64,000 nt of DNA from JBBDMC01 sp963826055 (GCA_963826055.1 CAWGVO010000011.1:1-64000), one strand, 5' to 3'; shown: positions 31,874-42,646, numbered from the stretch's first letter. Made by a program: numbers and translations. Notes: generated by a model from the letters alone, not told the origin.

Positions 31874-32308
31874 TCAGGCGGTGGCGACGAGGATGGCGCC
31901 GCCGACGACGAGAACCGTGCCGATGCCAAGCCGGGCGAGGTTGAGGCTCGCCGCCTCGCCGAGGAAGAGGGCGCCGATGGCGACCGTCACCAGCACGTTG
32001 CACGACAGGATCGGCGCGAGCCTGGAGATGGGCGCGCCGTAGCGCCACAACGCGAAGCTGATGAGGCCGGTGCCGAGGGAGAACGTGAGCCCGGCCAGAA
32101 GCGCGTAGGCAGTGCCCGCCGCAGGCCACGCGGCGTTGCGCGTGACGAGAGCGGCAATCGCGCCGGCAAGGGCGATCACCGCGCCAAACACGATCATGAT
32201 ACTGAGCCGGCGGCAGGGCGCCCGCCGCGCTCTGCTTCTGGAACACGGCGGTGACGCCCCACAGGAACGCCGGCATGGCGCCGCCGATCAAGACCACCAT
32301 CGCGTTGT

Positions 32309-32312
<4 letters not shown>
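31874..32312 (-). CDS. Small EamA/DMT-type membrane transporter, one frameshift
   Basis: About 145 residues with five likely helices: NAMVVLIGGAMPAFLWGVTA, IMIVFGAVIALAGAIAALVT, AGTAYALLAGLTFSLGTGLI, LAPILSCNVLVTVAIGALFL and RLGIGTVLVVGGAILVATA. Frames join near 32215. Such single-repeat EamA proteins probably dimerise, as EmrE-like carriers do. The ATG overlaps the glyQ stop by four bases and its stop is 10 bases before glyS, so it is sandwiched in the glyQ-glyS operon. Substrate unknown. Confidence 0.78.
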
Positions 32313-33232
<920 letters not shown>

Positions 33233-33300
33233 GGCTGATCCTTGGGCAATGGGCGCGGCCACCTATAGACGCCACCGCCGCCCGGTCAAGCCAGGCAGCG

Positions 33301-33733
33301 TCAGCGCAATTGCTTGACGAAATGGATGCTGTCGTAACCTTCGCGATGTCCGGGGACGCGCGCCACTTCCTGAACCCGAGACGGCGATAGAACTCCGGCG
33401 CCTGGAAAAGCGTACGTGGAGACCTGGAGCTGGATGCAGCTCCGCCGTACCGCTTCCCGCTCGGCCGCAGCCATCAGCCGGGTGCCGAGACCTTGCCGGC
33501 GGTAGGCTTCGTCCACCCAAAGCTCGCGCACTTGCGCGAAGCCGGCCCATGAAAACCCGGCGGCACCCGGCGACGATCCGCCCGCGGTCCTCAACGGCAA
33601 AGCAAAGACCCATGCCGTCGGCGTGACCGGTCGCCGCAGCGTTGAATTCGTAGAGCCGGACTTCGAGAAAGGCGGAGACCTCGTCGGACCTGCCAGTGGC
33701 ATCGACAACGGCGAGCGGAGCCTTAATGGTCAC
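33301..33733 (-). CDS. GNAT family acetyltransferase, two frameshifts
   Basis: About 143 residues. A GNAT fold is shown by VRELWVDEAYRRQGLGTRLM, whose RRQGLG is the acetyl-CoA pyrophosphate loop, then AEREAVRRSCIQLQVSTYAF and GFREVARVPGHREGYDSIHF after joining frames. The N-terminal part (DEVSAFLEVRLYEFNAAATG) lies in another frame; shifts fall near 33555 and 33390. Start is a GTG overlapping the preceding gene stop (GTGA). Acceptor substrate unknown. Confidence 0.8.
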
Positions 33734-33912
33734 TGCTTCGGCCGGTAGACGCCGGTCTTGGGGTCCTTGACCAGCGTCAGCGGCCTCGCCTCGTCCACGG
33801 TCTTTTCGGCCCGCCGCACGGCCTCGCCCACGTTGCGCCGATGCTGGGTGAAACCCCGCCACATCATCCACACGGCGAGCCCCACCACGCCTATCTCGAC
33901 CAGCAGACCCAT
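33730..33912 (-). CDS. Small single-pass membrane protein
   Basis: 60 residues. One N-terminal membrane helix (GLLVEIGVVGLAVWMMWRGF) and a basic cytoplasmic tail (RRNVGEAVRRAEKTVDEA, then KDPKTGVYRPKQ). The KDPxTGVYRP ending is conserved in rhizobial homologues next to S49 peptidase genes. Function unknown. It lies 10 bases after the peptidase gene and overlaps the GNAT start, so it is part of the same operon. Confidence 0.8.
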   Translation of the reverse strand: MGLLVEIGVVGLAVWMMWRGFTQHRRNVGEAVRRAEKTVDEARPLTLVKDPKTGVYRPKQ

Positions 33913-33922
33913 GGTCCTCTCC

Positions 33923-34771
33923 TCACAACCCGAAGCGGCCCCACATCAGGCGATCCTCCACCAGCGCGATCAGACGATCGGCAACGGCCGCCGCGCGGTC
34001 GTCGCCGGCGAGACCGAGACGCCGGCGCAAGGCGCTACGCTCGGTGGGGATCATACGCAAACGGACGTTCTCGCCATAGCGTTCGCGCATGAGCGAGCGG
34101 AGATCGCCAACGCGGTCGGCGAGGCCGAGGGCAACCGCGCGGCTTCCCGACCAGAAGGCGCCCGAGAAAAGATCCGGGTCGTCGGCGAGCTTGCCGCGAC
34201 GGCGGGTCTTGACCAGATCGATGAACGCCGCGTGGACGTCCTCCTGGATCGCCTTCAGGCGGGCGACGTCCTCTTCGCGCTCGGGACGGAAGGGGTCGAG
34301 CATCGCCTTCGACTTGCCGGCGGTGTGGACGCGGCGTTCGATGCCGAAGCGCTCGATCAGACCGGTGAAGCCGAAGCCGGCGGAGACGACGCCGATGGAG
34401 CCGACAATCGAGCTGGCGTCGACGACGATCTCGTCGCCGGCGGCGGCGATCATGTAGCCGCCCGAGGCGGCGACGTCCTCGACCGCCACGACCACCGTCT
34501 TCTTCTTCTCGTCGGCCAGAGCGCGGATGCGCTTGAAGATGAGGTGCGACTGGGCGGCGGACCCGCCCGGCGAATTGACGATGATCGCCACCGCCGGCGC
34601 CGCCTTGAACGCGAAGGCGCGGGCCAGCGGCTGTTCGACGTTTGCCAGGGCCAGTCCCTGACGCAAAGGCACGCCGACCGAGCCGATGGTGCCCGCCAGG
34701 CGCACCACCGGAATGGTCACGCGATCGCGGCGAAAGCGCTGCGGCAGAAGGCGGCTCAGGGAGAAAGCCAT
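33923..34771 (-). CDS. S49 family serine peptidase (SohB/SppA-like)
   Basis: 282 residues, intact. A signal-peptide-peptidase-type Ser/Lys protease: IPVVRLAGTIG, then VAIIVNSPGGSAAQSHLIFK (oxyanion loop), the catalytic Ser in VAASGGYMIAAAGDEIVVDA, VGSIGVVSAGFGFTGLIERF, and the general-base Lys expected in HTAGKSKAMLDPFRPE. A short form with no clear membrane anchor, like rhizobial SohB/SppA. Likely removes leftover signal peptides or damaged proteins at the membrane. Confidence 0.92.
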   Translation of the reverse strand: MAFSLSRLLPQRFRRDRVTIPVVRLAGTIGSVGVPLRQGLALANVEQPLARAFAFKAAPAVAIIVNSPGGSAAQSHLIFKRIRALADEKKKTVVVAVEDVAASGGYMIAAAGDEIVVDASSIVGSIGVVSAGFGFTGLIERFGIERRVHTAGKSKAMLDPFRPEREEDVARLKAIQEDVHAAFIDLVKTRRRGKLADDPDLFSGAFWSGSRAVALGLADRVGDLRSLMRERYGENVRLRMIPTERSALRRRLGLAGDDRAAAVADRLIALVEDRLMWGRFGL

Positions 34772-34784
34772 CGGTCTGGTTCCA

Positions 34785-35605
34785 CTATCGGCGTCCCGGC
34801 CGGTCGGCCGTCAGGGCGGACAGGGCGGCGCCGTCGCGCAGTATCGCCTCGACCTCCGGCCGGAAGGCGCCGCCGGTCGCGTGGTGCAGCACCAGCGGCG
34901 GCAACAGGCGCGATCCGGCGCGGCTGCCCTTGATGCCGGCAACGAGGACGCGGCTCGCGGGTTCCCCGGCGCGCGGCGCCACCGGCAGGATGTCGAGGGC
35001 GCCGAAGCGGACGCGGCAGGCGGCGAGCAGCGCATCGAGACCGTCGGCGCGGAAGATGACGACGAGGCGCCCGCCCGGCCTCAGGACCGAGGCGGCGGTG
35101 CGCAGCCACGGCTCCAGCCCGTCGTCGCCGAGCACATGGGCGGCGGCGCGGGCGGACTGTGGCGAGGCAAAGGCGTCGGCCGGCCGGTTGAACGGCGGGT
35201 TGGCGATGACCGCATCTGCGGCGGCGCGGGCGAGGCCCGGCGTCGGCGCGCGCGGCCTCGGGCCAGGCGACATCGGCGGCGACGACGCGGACGCGGTCGG
35301 CGAAGGCACGGTTGGCGGGCAGCGACAAGCCGGACGCGGGCGCAGGCAAGCGCGATCGGGTCGCGTTCGACCAGCACCACCGCGGCGCCGGGGCAGCGCG
35401 CGGCGACGGCAAATCCCGCCACGCCGACGCCGGCACCCAGATCGACGACGGCGCCGGCGAACGACGGTTCGATCGCGGCGGCGAGGAGGACCGCCTCCAG
35501 ACCGGAGCGGTGGTGACCGCTCGCCGGCTGAACCGCCTCAACGCGGCCGCCGAGAAAGGCGTCGACGGTGGTGGTCTCGGGCGGGGCGGCGACGGCAAGC
35601 GCCAT
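34785..35605 (-). CDS. SAM-dependent methyltransferase (YfiC/TrmN6-like), two frameshifts
   Basis: About 273 residues. The N-terminus has TTVDAFLGGRVEAVQPASGH and RSGLEAVLLAAAI. The SAM motif is AVVDLGAGVGVAGFAVAARC, and motif IV is NPPF in ADAVIANPPFNRPADAFAS, the signature of N6-adenine methyltransferases such as TrmN6. The frame breaks twice between 35340 and 35240. The layout matches the tRNA1(Val) m6A37 group; the exact RNA target is inferred. Its start overlaps the DUF2007 stop by one base (TGATG). Confidence 0.86.
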
Positions 35606-35841
35606 CAGGCTTTCCCTTTCGGCTTGACCAGCTCGCCCCCGATGCCGGCGTTCTCCAGCAGCTTGCGGGCGGCGATGATGTCGTCCTCTGCCACCAGCAC
35701 GCGCCGGGGCAGGATGCCCAGCGATCCTTCCATGACGCTCATGTGCTGATCGAGGACCAGGGGCTCGATGCCGGCCTCGCGCAACACTGCCTCGACGAAG
35801 GAAATAGTCACCAAGTTATTGGTTCTCAAGAGCTCTTCCAT
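35605..35841 (-). CDS. DUF2007 putative signal-transducing protein
   Basis: 78 residues. TNNLVTISFVEAVLREAGIE, PLVLDQHMSVMEGSLGILPR and RVLVAEDDIIAARKLLENAG match DUF2007, a small PII-like fold often called putative signal transducing protein. The ATG at 35841 is preferred to a GTG at 35850. It heads the minus-strand operon and faces ispB across a 147-base divergent promoter region. Confidence 0.9.
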   Translation of the reverse strand: MEELLRTNNLVTISFVEAVLREAGIEPLVLDQHMSVMEGSLGILPRRVLVAEDDIIAARKLLENAGIGGELVKPKGKA

Positions 35842-35987
35842 CGTGCCCACTCCCGGCCCCGCGCGACTGGCGTTGTCAGGAACCTACGTGGTCGCGCGGC
35901 GGGCGACAATCGGGCCCGGCGCGAACCCTTGTTCCTGCCGAAGTCGGCCTCTATTGTCGCCGCCGTACAGAAACGAGGAGATTGGCT

Positions 35988-37005
35988 TTGGGCGTTGTCG
36001 TTCCCCTTGAAGAGGGAAAAAGCGCGCGGGCAAGCATCGAACCGCTGGTGCGAATGACCCGTGACCAGATGGAGCGGGTCAACGCGCTGATCCTGCTCAG
36101 GGTCGGTTCCGACGTGACGCTGATCCCCGAGGTCGCCCGTCATCTCATCGATTCCGGTGGCAAACGGCTGAGGCCGATGCTGACGCTCGCGGCTGCCGCC
36201 ATGTGCGGCTACGAGGGCGATGGCCACGTGAAGCTCGCGGCCGGTGTCGAGTTCATGCACACGGCCACCCTTCTCCACGACGATGTGGTGGACGAAAGCG
36301 AGCTCAGGCGCGGCAAGTCGGCCGCCCGCATGGTGTGGGGGAACCAGGCGACGGTGCTCGTCGGCGACTTCCTGCTCGGGCAAGCGTTCAAGATGATGGT
36401 CGAGGTCGGTTCGCTCGATGCCCTGGAAATCCTCTCCAACGCCGCGGCCGTCATCGCCGAGGGCGAGGTCCTGCAACTCGCCGCCGCCAAGGACACCGCA
36501 ACCACCGAAGACGAATACCTAGCGGTGATCCAGGCGAAGACCGCCACCCTCTTCTCCGCCGCCGCCGAGGTCGGCCCGGTGCTTGGCGGCCGCGACCGTT
36601 CGGCGCGCACCGCCTTTCGGTCCTACGGCGTCAACCTCGGGCTTGCATTCCAGCTCATCGACGACGCCCTCGACTATGGCGGCGACTCGAGCAACCTCGG
36701 CAAGCGGGTCGGCGACGACTTCCGCGAAGGCAAGATCACGCTGCCGGTGATCCTCGCCTACCGCCGCGGCAGCGACCGCGACCGTGCCTTCTGGAAGCGG
36801 GCGCTCGAGCAAGGCGCCATCGGCGACGGCGACCTGCAGCAGCGCCATCGACCTCATGCGCAAGCACGACGCCATCGACGATACCGTCGAGCGCGCCCGC
36901 CATTTCGGATCGGTCGCCCGCGACGCACTGGCGCCCTTTCCCGACTCGGCCTACAAGGCCGCATTGCTCGAAGCGGTCGACTTCTGCATCGGGCGCGTTA
37001 GTTGA
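35988..37005 (+). CDS. ispB: Polyprenyl diphosphate synthase (octaprenyl/decaprenyl type), one frameshift
   Basis: Makes the long isoprenoid tail of ubiquinone. Landmarks: GGKRLRPMLTLAAAAMCGYE, the first Asp-rich motif in ATLLHDDVVDESELRRGKSA (DDxxD), ATVLVGDFLLGQAFKMMVEV, EGEVLQLAAAKDT and the second Asp-rich motif in GLAFQLIDDALDYGGDSSNL, DDFREGKITLPVILAYRRG. A shift near 36838 joins GDGDLQ to SAIDLMRKHDAIDDTVERAR. The TTG at 35988 sits seven bases after GAGGAG and is a better start than TTG 35982. About 338 residues. Confidence 0.93.
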
Positions 37006-37093
37006 CCGGTAACCGGGAAGCGATTGGCTTGCCCGAACCGGCGAAAGCCGGCATGGTGCCGCCGTTCCGCCCCAGCCCGCGAAAGACAAGCCT

Positions 37094-39088
37094 GTGAAAG
37101 CGATTTCGACCTGGGTCCGCGCGAAGACCGCCTTGGGTGCGGTCGCCGCGCTGCTTGCCGTCGCTTCCGCCACCCACGCCGATACTGCCAGCGACTTCAT
37201 CCCGAAGGACCTGCCGACAAGCTTCGCCGGGAGCTACCTCGCCGGTCGCAGCGCCGACATCGCCGAGGACCTCGGCTCGGCGGTGACTTATTACGCCGAG
37301 GCGCTCGGCACCGACCCGGCGAACCCGGCGCTGACCGAAAGGCTCCTGCTTCTCTCAGCCTCGCTGGCGGTGACATGGAGCGGGCGTTCCCGCTGGCGGA
37401 GCGGCTGCGCCAAGCTGGACAGCGGCAACCCGGTGGCGCGCCTGACGCTTGCCAGCCGTCTGATCAAGCAGGGCGACTATGACAAGGTGGCCGCCGGCTT
37501 CGGCCCGATGGCGCCGGCGCCGCTGGCGACGCTGAGCGCCGGCCTGCTGACGGCGTGGGCCGAGTTCGGCGAGGGCAAGACCGACGATGCGATCAAGACC
37601 ATCGACGGGCTGAGCGGACCGAGCTGGTACGGCATTTTCAAGGACTACCACACCGCGCTCATCCTCGATGCCGCCGGACGCGAGGCGGACGCGCTGACGG
37701 CGGTCAAGCGCGCCTACGACACCGACGCCACGGCGCTACAGGGTCGTGGAAGGCTACGCCCAAATCAACGCCCGCGCCGGCCACAAGAACACGGCGATCA
37801 AGGCGCTCACCGATTTCGGCGGCGACGCAGCCGCTGCAAATCCGCTGATCGACGCCCTGCTGAAGGCGATCCGCGCCGGCGACAAGCTGCCGCCGCTGGC
37901 GCCGAACGCCGCGGCCGGCGCGGCGGAGGCGCTCTACGGTCTCGGCTCGGCGATCGGTACCGACCAGGGCCCGGAGTTGCCGGCGGCCTATCTGAGGCTC
38001 GCGACCTATCTCGATCCCGACCGCCGACATGGCGATCATGGCGACCGGTGACGTCTTCCAGAGCGCCCAGCGCTGTGACACGGCGATCCCGATCTACGAC
38101 AGCGTTCCCCAGTCGTCGCCGATCAGGCGCACCGCCGACCTTCAGATCGCGCATTGCCTGCAGACGCTGGACAAGCCGGATGAGGCAGCGGCGAAAGTCG
38201 AAACCGTGCTCAACGCCGATCCGAACGATGTCGGGGCGGCGATCGAGCTCGGCAACATCTACCGCGCCAACAACGAGTTCGCGAAGGCGGCGGACGCCTA
38301 CACGCGCGGCGTCGATGCGATGGGTCCAGCCATCGAGCGACGACTGGCGCATCTTCTACTTCCGTGGCGTCGCCTACGAACGCAGCAAGCAGTGGCCGAA
38401 GGCGGAAGCCGACTTTCAAAGAGGCACTGAAGCTCAACCCGCAGCAGCCGCAGGTGCTGAACTACCTGGGCTATTCGTGGGTCGACATGGGGCTCCACCT
38501 CAGCGAAGCGCTCGACATGATCCAGACGGCGGTGAAGCTGAGGCCAAACGACGGCTACATCATCGACAGCCTCGGCTGGGCCTATTTCAAGCTCGGCCGC
38601 TACCAGGACGCGGTGGACGAGCTGGAGAACGCGGTGTTGCAGCAGGCCGACGACCCGACCATCAACGAGCATCTCGGCGACGCGTACTGGAAAGTCGGCC
38701 GGAAGCTGGAGGCCACCTTCCAGTGGGCGCACGCGCGCGACCTGAACCCGGAGAAAGCCGACCTGCCGGTCATCCTCGCCAAGCTCGAGCATGGCCTCAA
38801 GGACCCGCCGGCCGAGGCGCCCACGACCAAATCCACCGAAACCACCGAATGCCGGCGCCACCAAGGACACCGCCAAAACCAGCGTCGCGGCGCTTCCCGC
38901 CGGAGGAGCGCTGCCGGAATCGGTGACCGTGGCGCCTGGCGACAGCCTCTGGTCGATCGCCAACCGGATCTACGGCAACTACCGACATGTACCTGCAGAT
39001 CTACAAGGCGAACCGCGATCGCATCAGGGACCCCAACCTGATCTTTCCGGGAATGACGCTGAGCATTCCAGCGGCGGCCGCCAACTGA
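37094..39088 (+). CDS. TPR protein with C-terminal LysM domain, many frameshifts
   Basis: Signal-like N-terminus (TALGAVAALLAVASATHADT). Tetratricopeptide repeats run through the body: AVTYYAEALGTDPANPAL, HTALILDAAGREADALTAV, AAIELGNIYRANNEFAKAAD, FYFRGVAYERSKQWPKAEAD, LNYLGYSWVDMGLHLSEALD, DSLGWAYFKLGRYQDAVDEL, EHLGDAYWKVGRKLEATFQW. The end (SVTVAPGDSLWSIANRIYGN, YLQIYKANRDRIRDPNLIFP, GMTLSIPAAAAN) is a LysM-like module. At least seven breaks (about 37370, 37738, 38022, 38330, 38417, 38850, 38985). The TPR gene before ispE is common in rhizobia; the LysM tail suggests peptidoglycan contact. Probably periplasmic. Confidence 0.85.
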
Positions 39089-39105
39089 AGAACGGCGGGT
39101 CGGCG

Positions 39106-40008
39106 GTGGACCGGGTCGGCAAGTCGACCGCCGGCGACCAGCGAACGAGCGCCCGCGAAAATCAATCTCGCCCTCCACGTCGGCCGCCGCCGCGCCGACG
39201 GCTATCACCCGATCGAAAGCCTGGTGGTGTTTGCCGAGGTCGACGACACGGTGGCTGCGGGACGGACGCGAGATGGCGGGATCGATTTCTCGGTCAGTGG
39301 GCCGTTCGCGGGCGCGCTCGGTGCCGATCCCGCCGACAACATCGCTTTCCGCGCGGCCGAGGCCCTGATCGCGGCGGCCGGCGGGCGTCCAGCCGCAATG
39401 CGCCTGACGCTCACCAAGCGACTGCCGGTCGCCGCCGGGCTCGGTGGCGGCTCGGCCGACGCGGCCGCGGTGTTGCGCCTCGTCAACCGGCAATGGCGGC
39501 TCGGCCTCGCTTCCGACCGGCTCGCCCGGATCGGCCGCTCCCTCGGCGCCGACGTGCCGATGTGCCTCGTCTCGCGGCCGCTGGTGGCGAAAGGGATCGG
39601 CGAGCGGATCGCCCCGATCGCCGGGATGCCGCGGCTGGCGCTCGTGCTCGCCTGCCCGCCGGCAAGCGTGTCGACGGCGAAGGTCTTCTCCGCGCTTCGC
39701 CCCGGAGACCGGCCGGCGCTGCCGGCGCTGCCGACGTGCCTTCGCCGACGCCGCCGACCTCGCCCGCTGGCTCAAGCAAACGCGAAACGACCTCGCCGAG
39801 CCGGCGGCCGTCGTTTCGCCGAAGCGCGCGGGTGGCGGAGGCGGCGCTTGCCCGCGACCCGGAGTGCCTGTTCGCCAGGATGTCGGGGTCCGGGGCGGCA
39901 GCCTTCGGCATCTTCCCGTCACTGGCCGCCGCCCGGCGCGCGGCCGCCCGCCTCAGGCAGGCGCGGCCGGGATGGTGGGTGGCGGCGACGTGGACGGGCG
40001 GGTCGTAG
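39106..40008 (+). CDS. ispE: 4-diphosphocytidyl-2-C-methyl-D-erythritol kinase, three frameshifts
   Basis: Phosphorylates CDP-ME in the MEP isoprenoid pathway. Landmarks: APAKINLALHVGRRRADGYH, PIESLVVFAEVDD, the GHMP ATP loop in RLPVAAGLGGGSADAAAVLR, GRSLGADVPMCLVSRPLVAK and RMSGSGAAAFGIFPSLAAAR (third GHMP motif). Frames join near 39142, 39737 and 39828. The start is uncertain (GTG 39106 suits the length of about 300 residues). It follows the TPR gene by 17 bases, and the operon continues with moaB. Confidence 0.9.
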   Translation: MDRVGKSTAGDQRTSARENQSRPPRRPPPRRRLSPDRKPGGVCRGRRHGGCGTDARWRDRFLGQWAVRGRARCRSRRQHRFPRGRGPDRGGRRASSRNAPDAHQATAGRRRARWRLGRRGRGVAPRQPAMAARPRFRPARPDRPLPRRRRADVPRLAAAGGERDRRADRPDRRDAAAGARARLPAGKRVDGEGLLRASPRRPAGAAGAADVPSPTPPTSPAGSSKRETTSPSRRPSFRRSARVAEAALARDPECLFARMSGSGAAAFGIFPSLAAARRAAARLRQARPGWWVAATWTGGS

Positions 40009-40070
40009 CCTCGCGCTTTGCCGGGACGGCGGCTAGACTTGCGCCACCTTGGGTCATGGAGGTCCGCTGA

Positions 40071-40712
40071 ATGGACGCGAGTAACGAAAAGCCCTTTGTG
40101 CCGGTGCGCTTTGCCGTGCTGACGGTCTCCGACACGCGCTCCATGGACGAGGACCGTTCCGGCGCGACGCTGAAGGACCGCATCGAGGGCGCCGGCCATG
40201 TCCTCGCGGACCGCGCGATCTGCACGGACGACCGCCGCAAGATCAGGGCGATCGTCAAGCGCTGGATCGCCGACCGGGACGTCGACGTGGTCATCACCAC
40301 CGGCGGGACGGGATTCACCGGGCGGGACGTGACGCCCGACGCGGTGGAGCCGCTGTTCGAGAAGCGGATGGACGGCTTTTCGGCGGTCTTCCACCGGATC
40401 AGCTACGACGCGATCGGCACCTCGACCATCCAGTCGCGGGCGACGGCGGGGCTGGTCAACAACACGTTCGTGTTTTGCCTGCCCGGGTCGCCCGGCGCCT
40501 GCCGCGACGCCTGGGACGGCATCCTGGTCAAGCAGTTCGACTATCGCCAGAACCCGTGCAACTTCGTCGAGATCATGCCGCGGCTCGACGAGCACCTGAA
40601 GCGGACGAAGCTCAAGACGCCGGCGAAACCGCGGGCAAAATCGGTGGCGAGGAAAAGCGCGACTAAGGCGCCAGCCGGCCGATCACCCGCCCGGGGACGC
40701 GGGCGGCGATAA
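40071..40712 (+). CDS. moaB: Molybdenum cofactor biosynthesis protein MoaB
   Basis: 213 residues, intact. FAVLTVSDTRSMDEDRSGAT, DDRRKIRAIVKRWIADRDVD, VVITTGGTGFTGRDVTPDAV, FSAVFHRISYDAIGTSTIQS and FCLPGSPGACRDAWDGI are the MoaB/MogA molybdopterin-binding signature (GGTG and SPGA loops). It adenylates or binds molybdopterin during cofactor assembly. A Lys/Arg/Ala-rich C-terminal tail of about 35 residues extends beyond the core and overlaps the convergent glycosyltransferase gene by 50 bases. Confidence 0.94.
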   Translation: MDASNEKPFVPVRFAVLTVSDTRSMDEDRSGATLKDRIEGAGHVLADRAICTDDRRKIRAIVKRWIADRDVDVVITTGGTGFTGRDVTPDAVEPLFEKRMDGFSAVFHRISYDAIGTSTIQSRATAGLVNNTFVFCLPGSPGACRDAWDGILVKQFDYRQNPCNFVEIMPRLDEHLKRTKLKTPAKPRAKSVARKSATKAPAGRSPARGRGRR

Positions 40713-41353
40713 GCGCCAGACAGAGCGGCGTTGCGGAAGCCGGCGACGACGCCCCGACGCCGGGCATCGTCCCCACGGATCGCCGCGCGCGCGGCGAGCA
40801 GCGCCAGCCGGCGGTGACCAACGCGGCGCGCCAGGTCGACGATCGCCATGGTGGCGAGTTCGCGATGGCCACCGAGCGCGAGATAAAAGGCGCGTCCGAT
40901 AACAAGCCCCTGCTCCGGCCGTGGCGAGGCGAGAAGCAGCGAGCGCAGGCTCGCCGACCACTCGGCGGCGCGGGCGGCGAGACCGCGATCGATTCGACGC
41001 AGCCGGAAGGTCGCCGCGCGCGAGCGGGCGGCCCCGCCGACAAGGGCACTGTCGATGAACGCCAGCACGGCGTCCTGCCATTCGGGATCGAGAACCGACC
41101 GGGGTGAAAGGAACATCAGCCAGTCGCTGCGCGCCTCGCGGGCGGCGATATGGCGCGCGTCGCCGTTGACGGCCCCGGCCTCGATCATGGTGCAGCCGGC
41201 GGCATCCGCCACCACCAGCGTGCCATCACTGGATCCGTGGTCGATGACGACCACCTCGCGGATGACGCCGGTCATCGCCGCCGGGACAAGCGCCGTCAGC
41301 GCATGGGCCAGGCGGCCCTCGTCGTCGCAAGTTTCGATGATCGCCGTGATCAT
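40663..41353 (-). CDS. Glycosyltransferase family 2-like protein, one frameshift
   Basis: About 229 residues. It starts MITAIIETCDDEGRLAHALT, then EVVVIDHGSSDGTLVVADAA (GT-A nucleotide-binding strand and loop), SDWLMFLSPRSVLDPEWQDA and GRAFYLALGGHRELATMAIV. The C-terminus shifts near 40735, to GFRNAALCLALIAARVPGRV. No DxD is obvious (LSPRSVLD replaces it), so activity is uncertain. The short form resembles proteins seen near PA0069-type radical SAM genes. Divergent from that gene with 105 bases between starts. Confidence 0.78.
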
Positions 41354-41418
41354 GTCGCGGCGCACCCCTACGCCTGTTCTCCCCAAGAAATCAATGCCGT
41401 GACGCAATTGCGCATTTT

Positions 41419-41433
41419 GTTCTTGCTTTGTTC
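41419..41433. promoter_or_regulatory. Candidate LexA (SOS) box, GTTC-N7-GTTC
   Basis: GTTC-TTGCTTT-GTTC matches the alphaproteobacterial LexA direct-repeat operator exactly. It lies 26 bases before the ATG of the SPL-like radical SAM gene, in a 105-base divergent promoter region. Eight fixed bases are expected by chance about once or twice per 64 kb, so position is the main support. Confidence 0.5.
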
Positions 41434-41458
41434 CTTTCGAAGCGCTAGGAATTTTTTC

Positions 41459-42592
41459 ATGAACGGCAATGCTCTCAACCAGACGAACCGCCCGGACCCT
41501 GCCGTCCCCGTCGATGCCCAGCGCCGGCGCGGGCGCGGCGCCGAATCGAACCGTAGCGGACGGTTCGAGCCGACCTCGCGGCACCTCGAAGACGACGGCT
41601 GGGGGACGCTCGACGTGCTGCCTCCGTTCAAGACCGAGGTGCAGGTGGAGCAGCCGCGCAGGATCATCACCCGCAACGAATCGCCGGACATCTCGTTCGA
41701 CCGCTCGATCAACCCCTATCGCGGCTGCGAGCACGGCTGCGCCTACTGCTTCGCCCGGCCGACCCACGCGTACATGGGGCTGTCGCCCGGCCTCGACTTC
41801 GAGACGCGGCTGTTCGCCAAACCGAACGCGGCGCGGCTGCTGGAGCGCGAACTGGCGAAGCCCGGATATGAGGCGAAGACGATGGCGATCGGCACCAACA
41901 CCGATCCCTACCAGCCGATCGAGCGGCGCTACCGCATCATGCGCGAGATTCTCGAGGTGCTGGATCGCGCCAATCATCCGGTCGGCATCGTGACCAAATC
42001 GGCGCTGGTGGTGCGCGACATCGACATCCTCTCACGCATGGCGGAGCGGCAACTGGTGAAGGTGGCGCTGTCGGTGACGACGCTGGATCGCAAGCTCGCC
42101 CGGGCGATGGAGCCGAGGGCGGCGACGCCGGAGCGGCGGCTCGACGCGCTGAGGCTGCTGTCGCAGGCGGGCATCCCGACGACGGTGATGGTGGCTCCGG
42201 TGATCCCGGCCCTCAACGAGGCGGAGATCGAGCGCATCCTCGCCGCCGGCGCCGCCGCGGGCGTGCGCGAGGCGGGCTACGTTCTGTTACGCCTGCCGCT
42301 GGAGGTGCGTGACATTTTCGTGGAGTTTCTCGAACGGGAATATCCGGACCGCGCCCGGCACGTGATGTCGGTCATCCGCTCGATGCGCGGCGGCAGGGAC
42401 TACGACGCCGAATGGGGCAAGCGCATGACCGGCGAAGGCCCCTATGCATGGCAGATCGGCCGCCGCTTCGAGGTCGCCACGCGACGGCTCGGCCTCAACC
42501 GGGAGAAGCTGAGGCTGCGCACCGACCTGTTCGTGCCGCCGGAGGCGGAGCGCGACCAGCTCGATCTTTTCGGCGGGCAAAAAGCCGCGTAG
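41459..42592 (+). CDS. PA0069-family radical SAM protein (spore photoproduct lyase-like)
   Basis: 377 residues, intact. A 4Fe-4S radical SAM protein of the COG1533/SplB-like group. The cluster motif C-x3-C-x2-C is NPYRGCEHGCAYCFARPTHA. Other landmarks: ETRLFAKPNAARLLEREL, IGTNTDPYQPIERRYRIMRE, GIVTKSALVVRDIDILSRMA, VALSVTTLDRKLARAMEPRA and GIPTTVMVAPVIPALNEAEI. Related proteins are annotated as DNA-repair photolyase-like, but their real substrate is unknown. A GTTC-N7-GTTC box sits in its promoter, suggesting DNA-damage control. Confidence 0.92.
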   Translation: MNGNALNQTNRPDPAVPVDAQRRRGRGAESNRSGRFEPTSRHLEDDGWGTLDVLPPFKTEVQVEQPRRIITRNESPDISFDRSINPYRGCEHGCAYCFARPTHAYMGLSPGLDFETRLFAKPNAARLLERELAKPGYEAKTMAIGTNTDPYQPIERRYRIMREILEVLDRANHPVGIVTKSALVVRDIDILSRMAERQLVKVALSVTTLDRKLARAMEPRAATPERRLDALRLLSQAGIPTTVMVAPVIPALNEAEIERILAAGAAAGVREAGYVLLRLPLEVRDIFVEFLEREYPDRARHVMSVIRSMRGGRDYDAEWGKRMTGEGPYAWQIGRRFEVATRRLGLNREKLRLRTDLFVPPEAERDQLDLFGGQKAA

Positions 42593-42646
42593 CGGCGGCA
42601 GGACGGGCCCCTTGCCGGGGGGCGGCAGCGGCGCGACCATCGCGCC

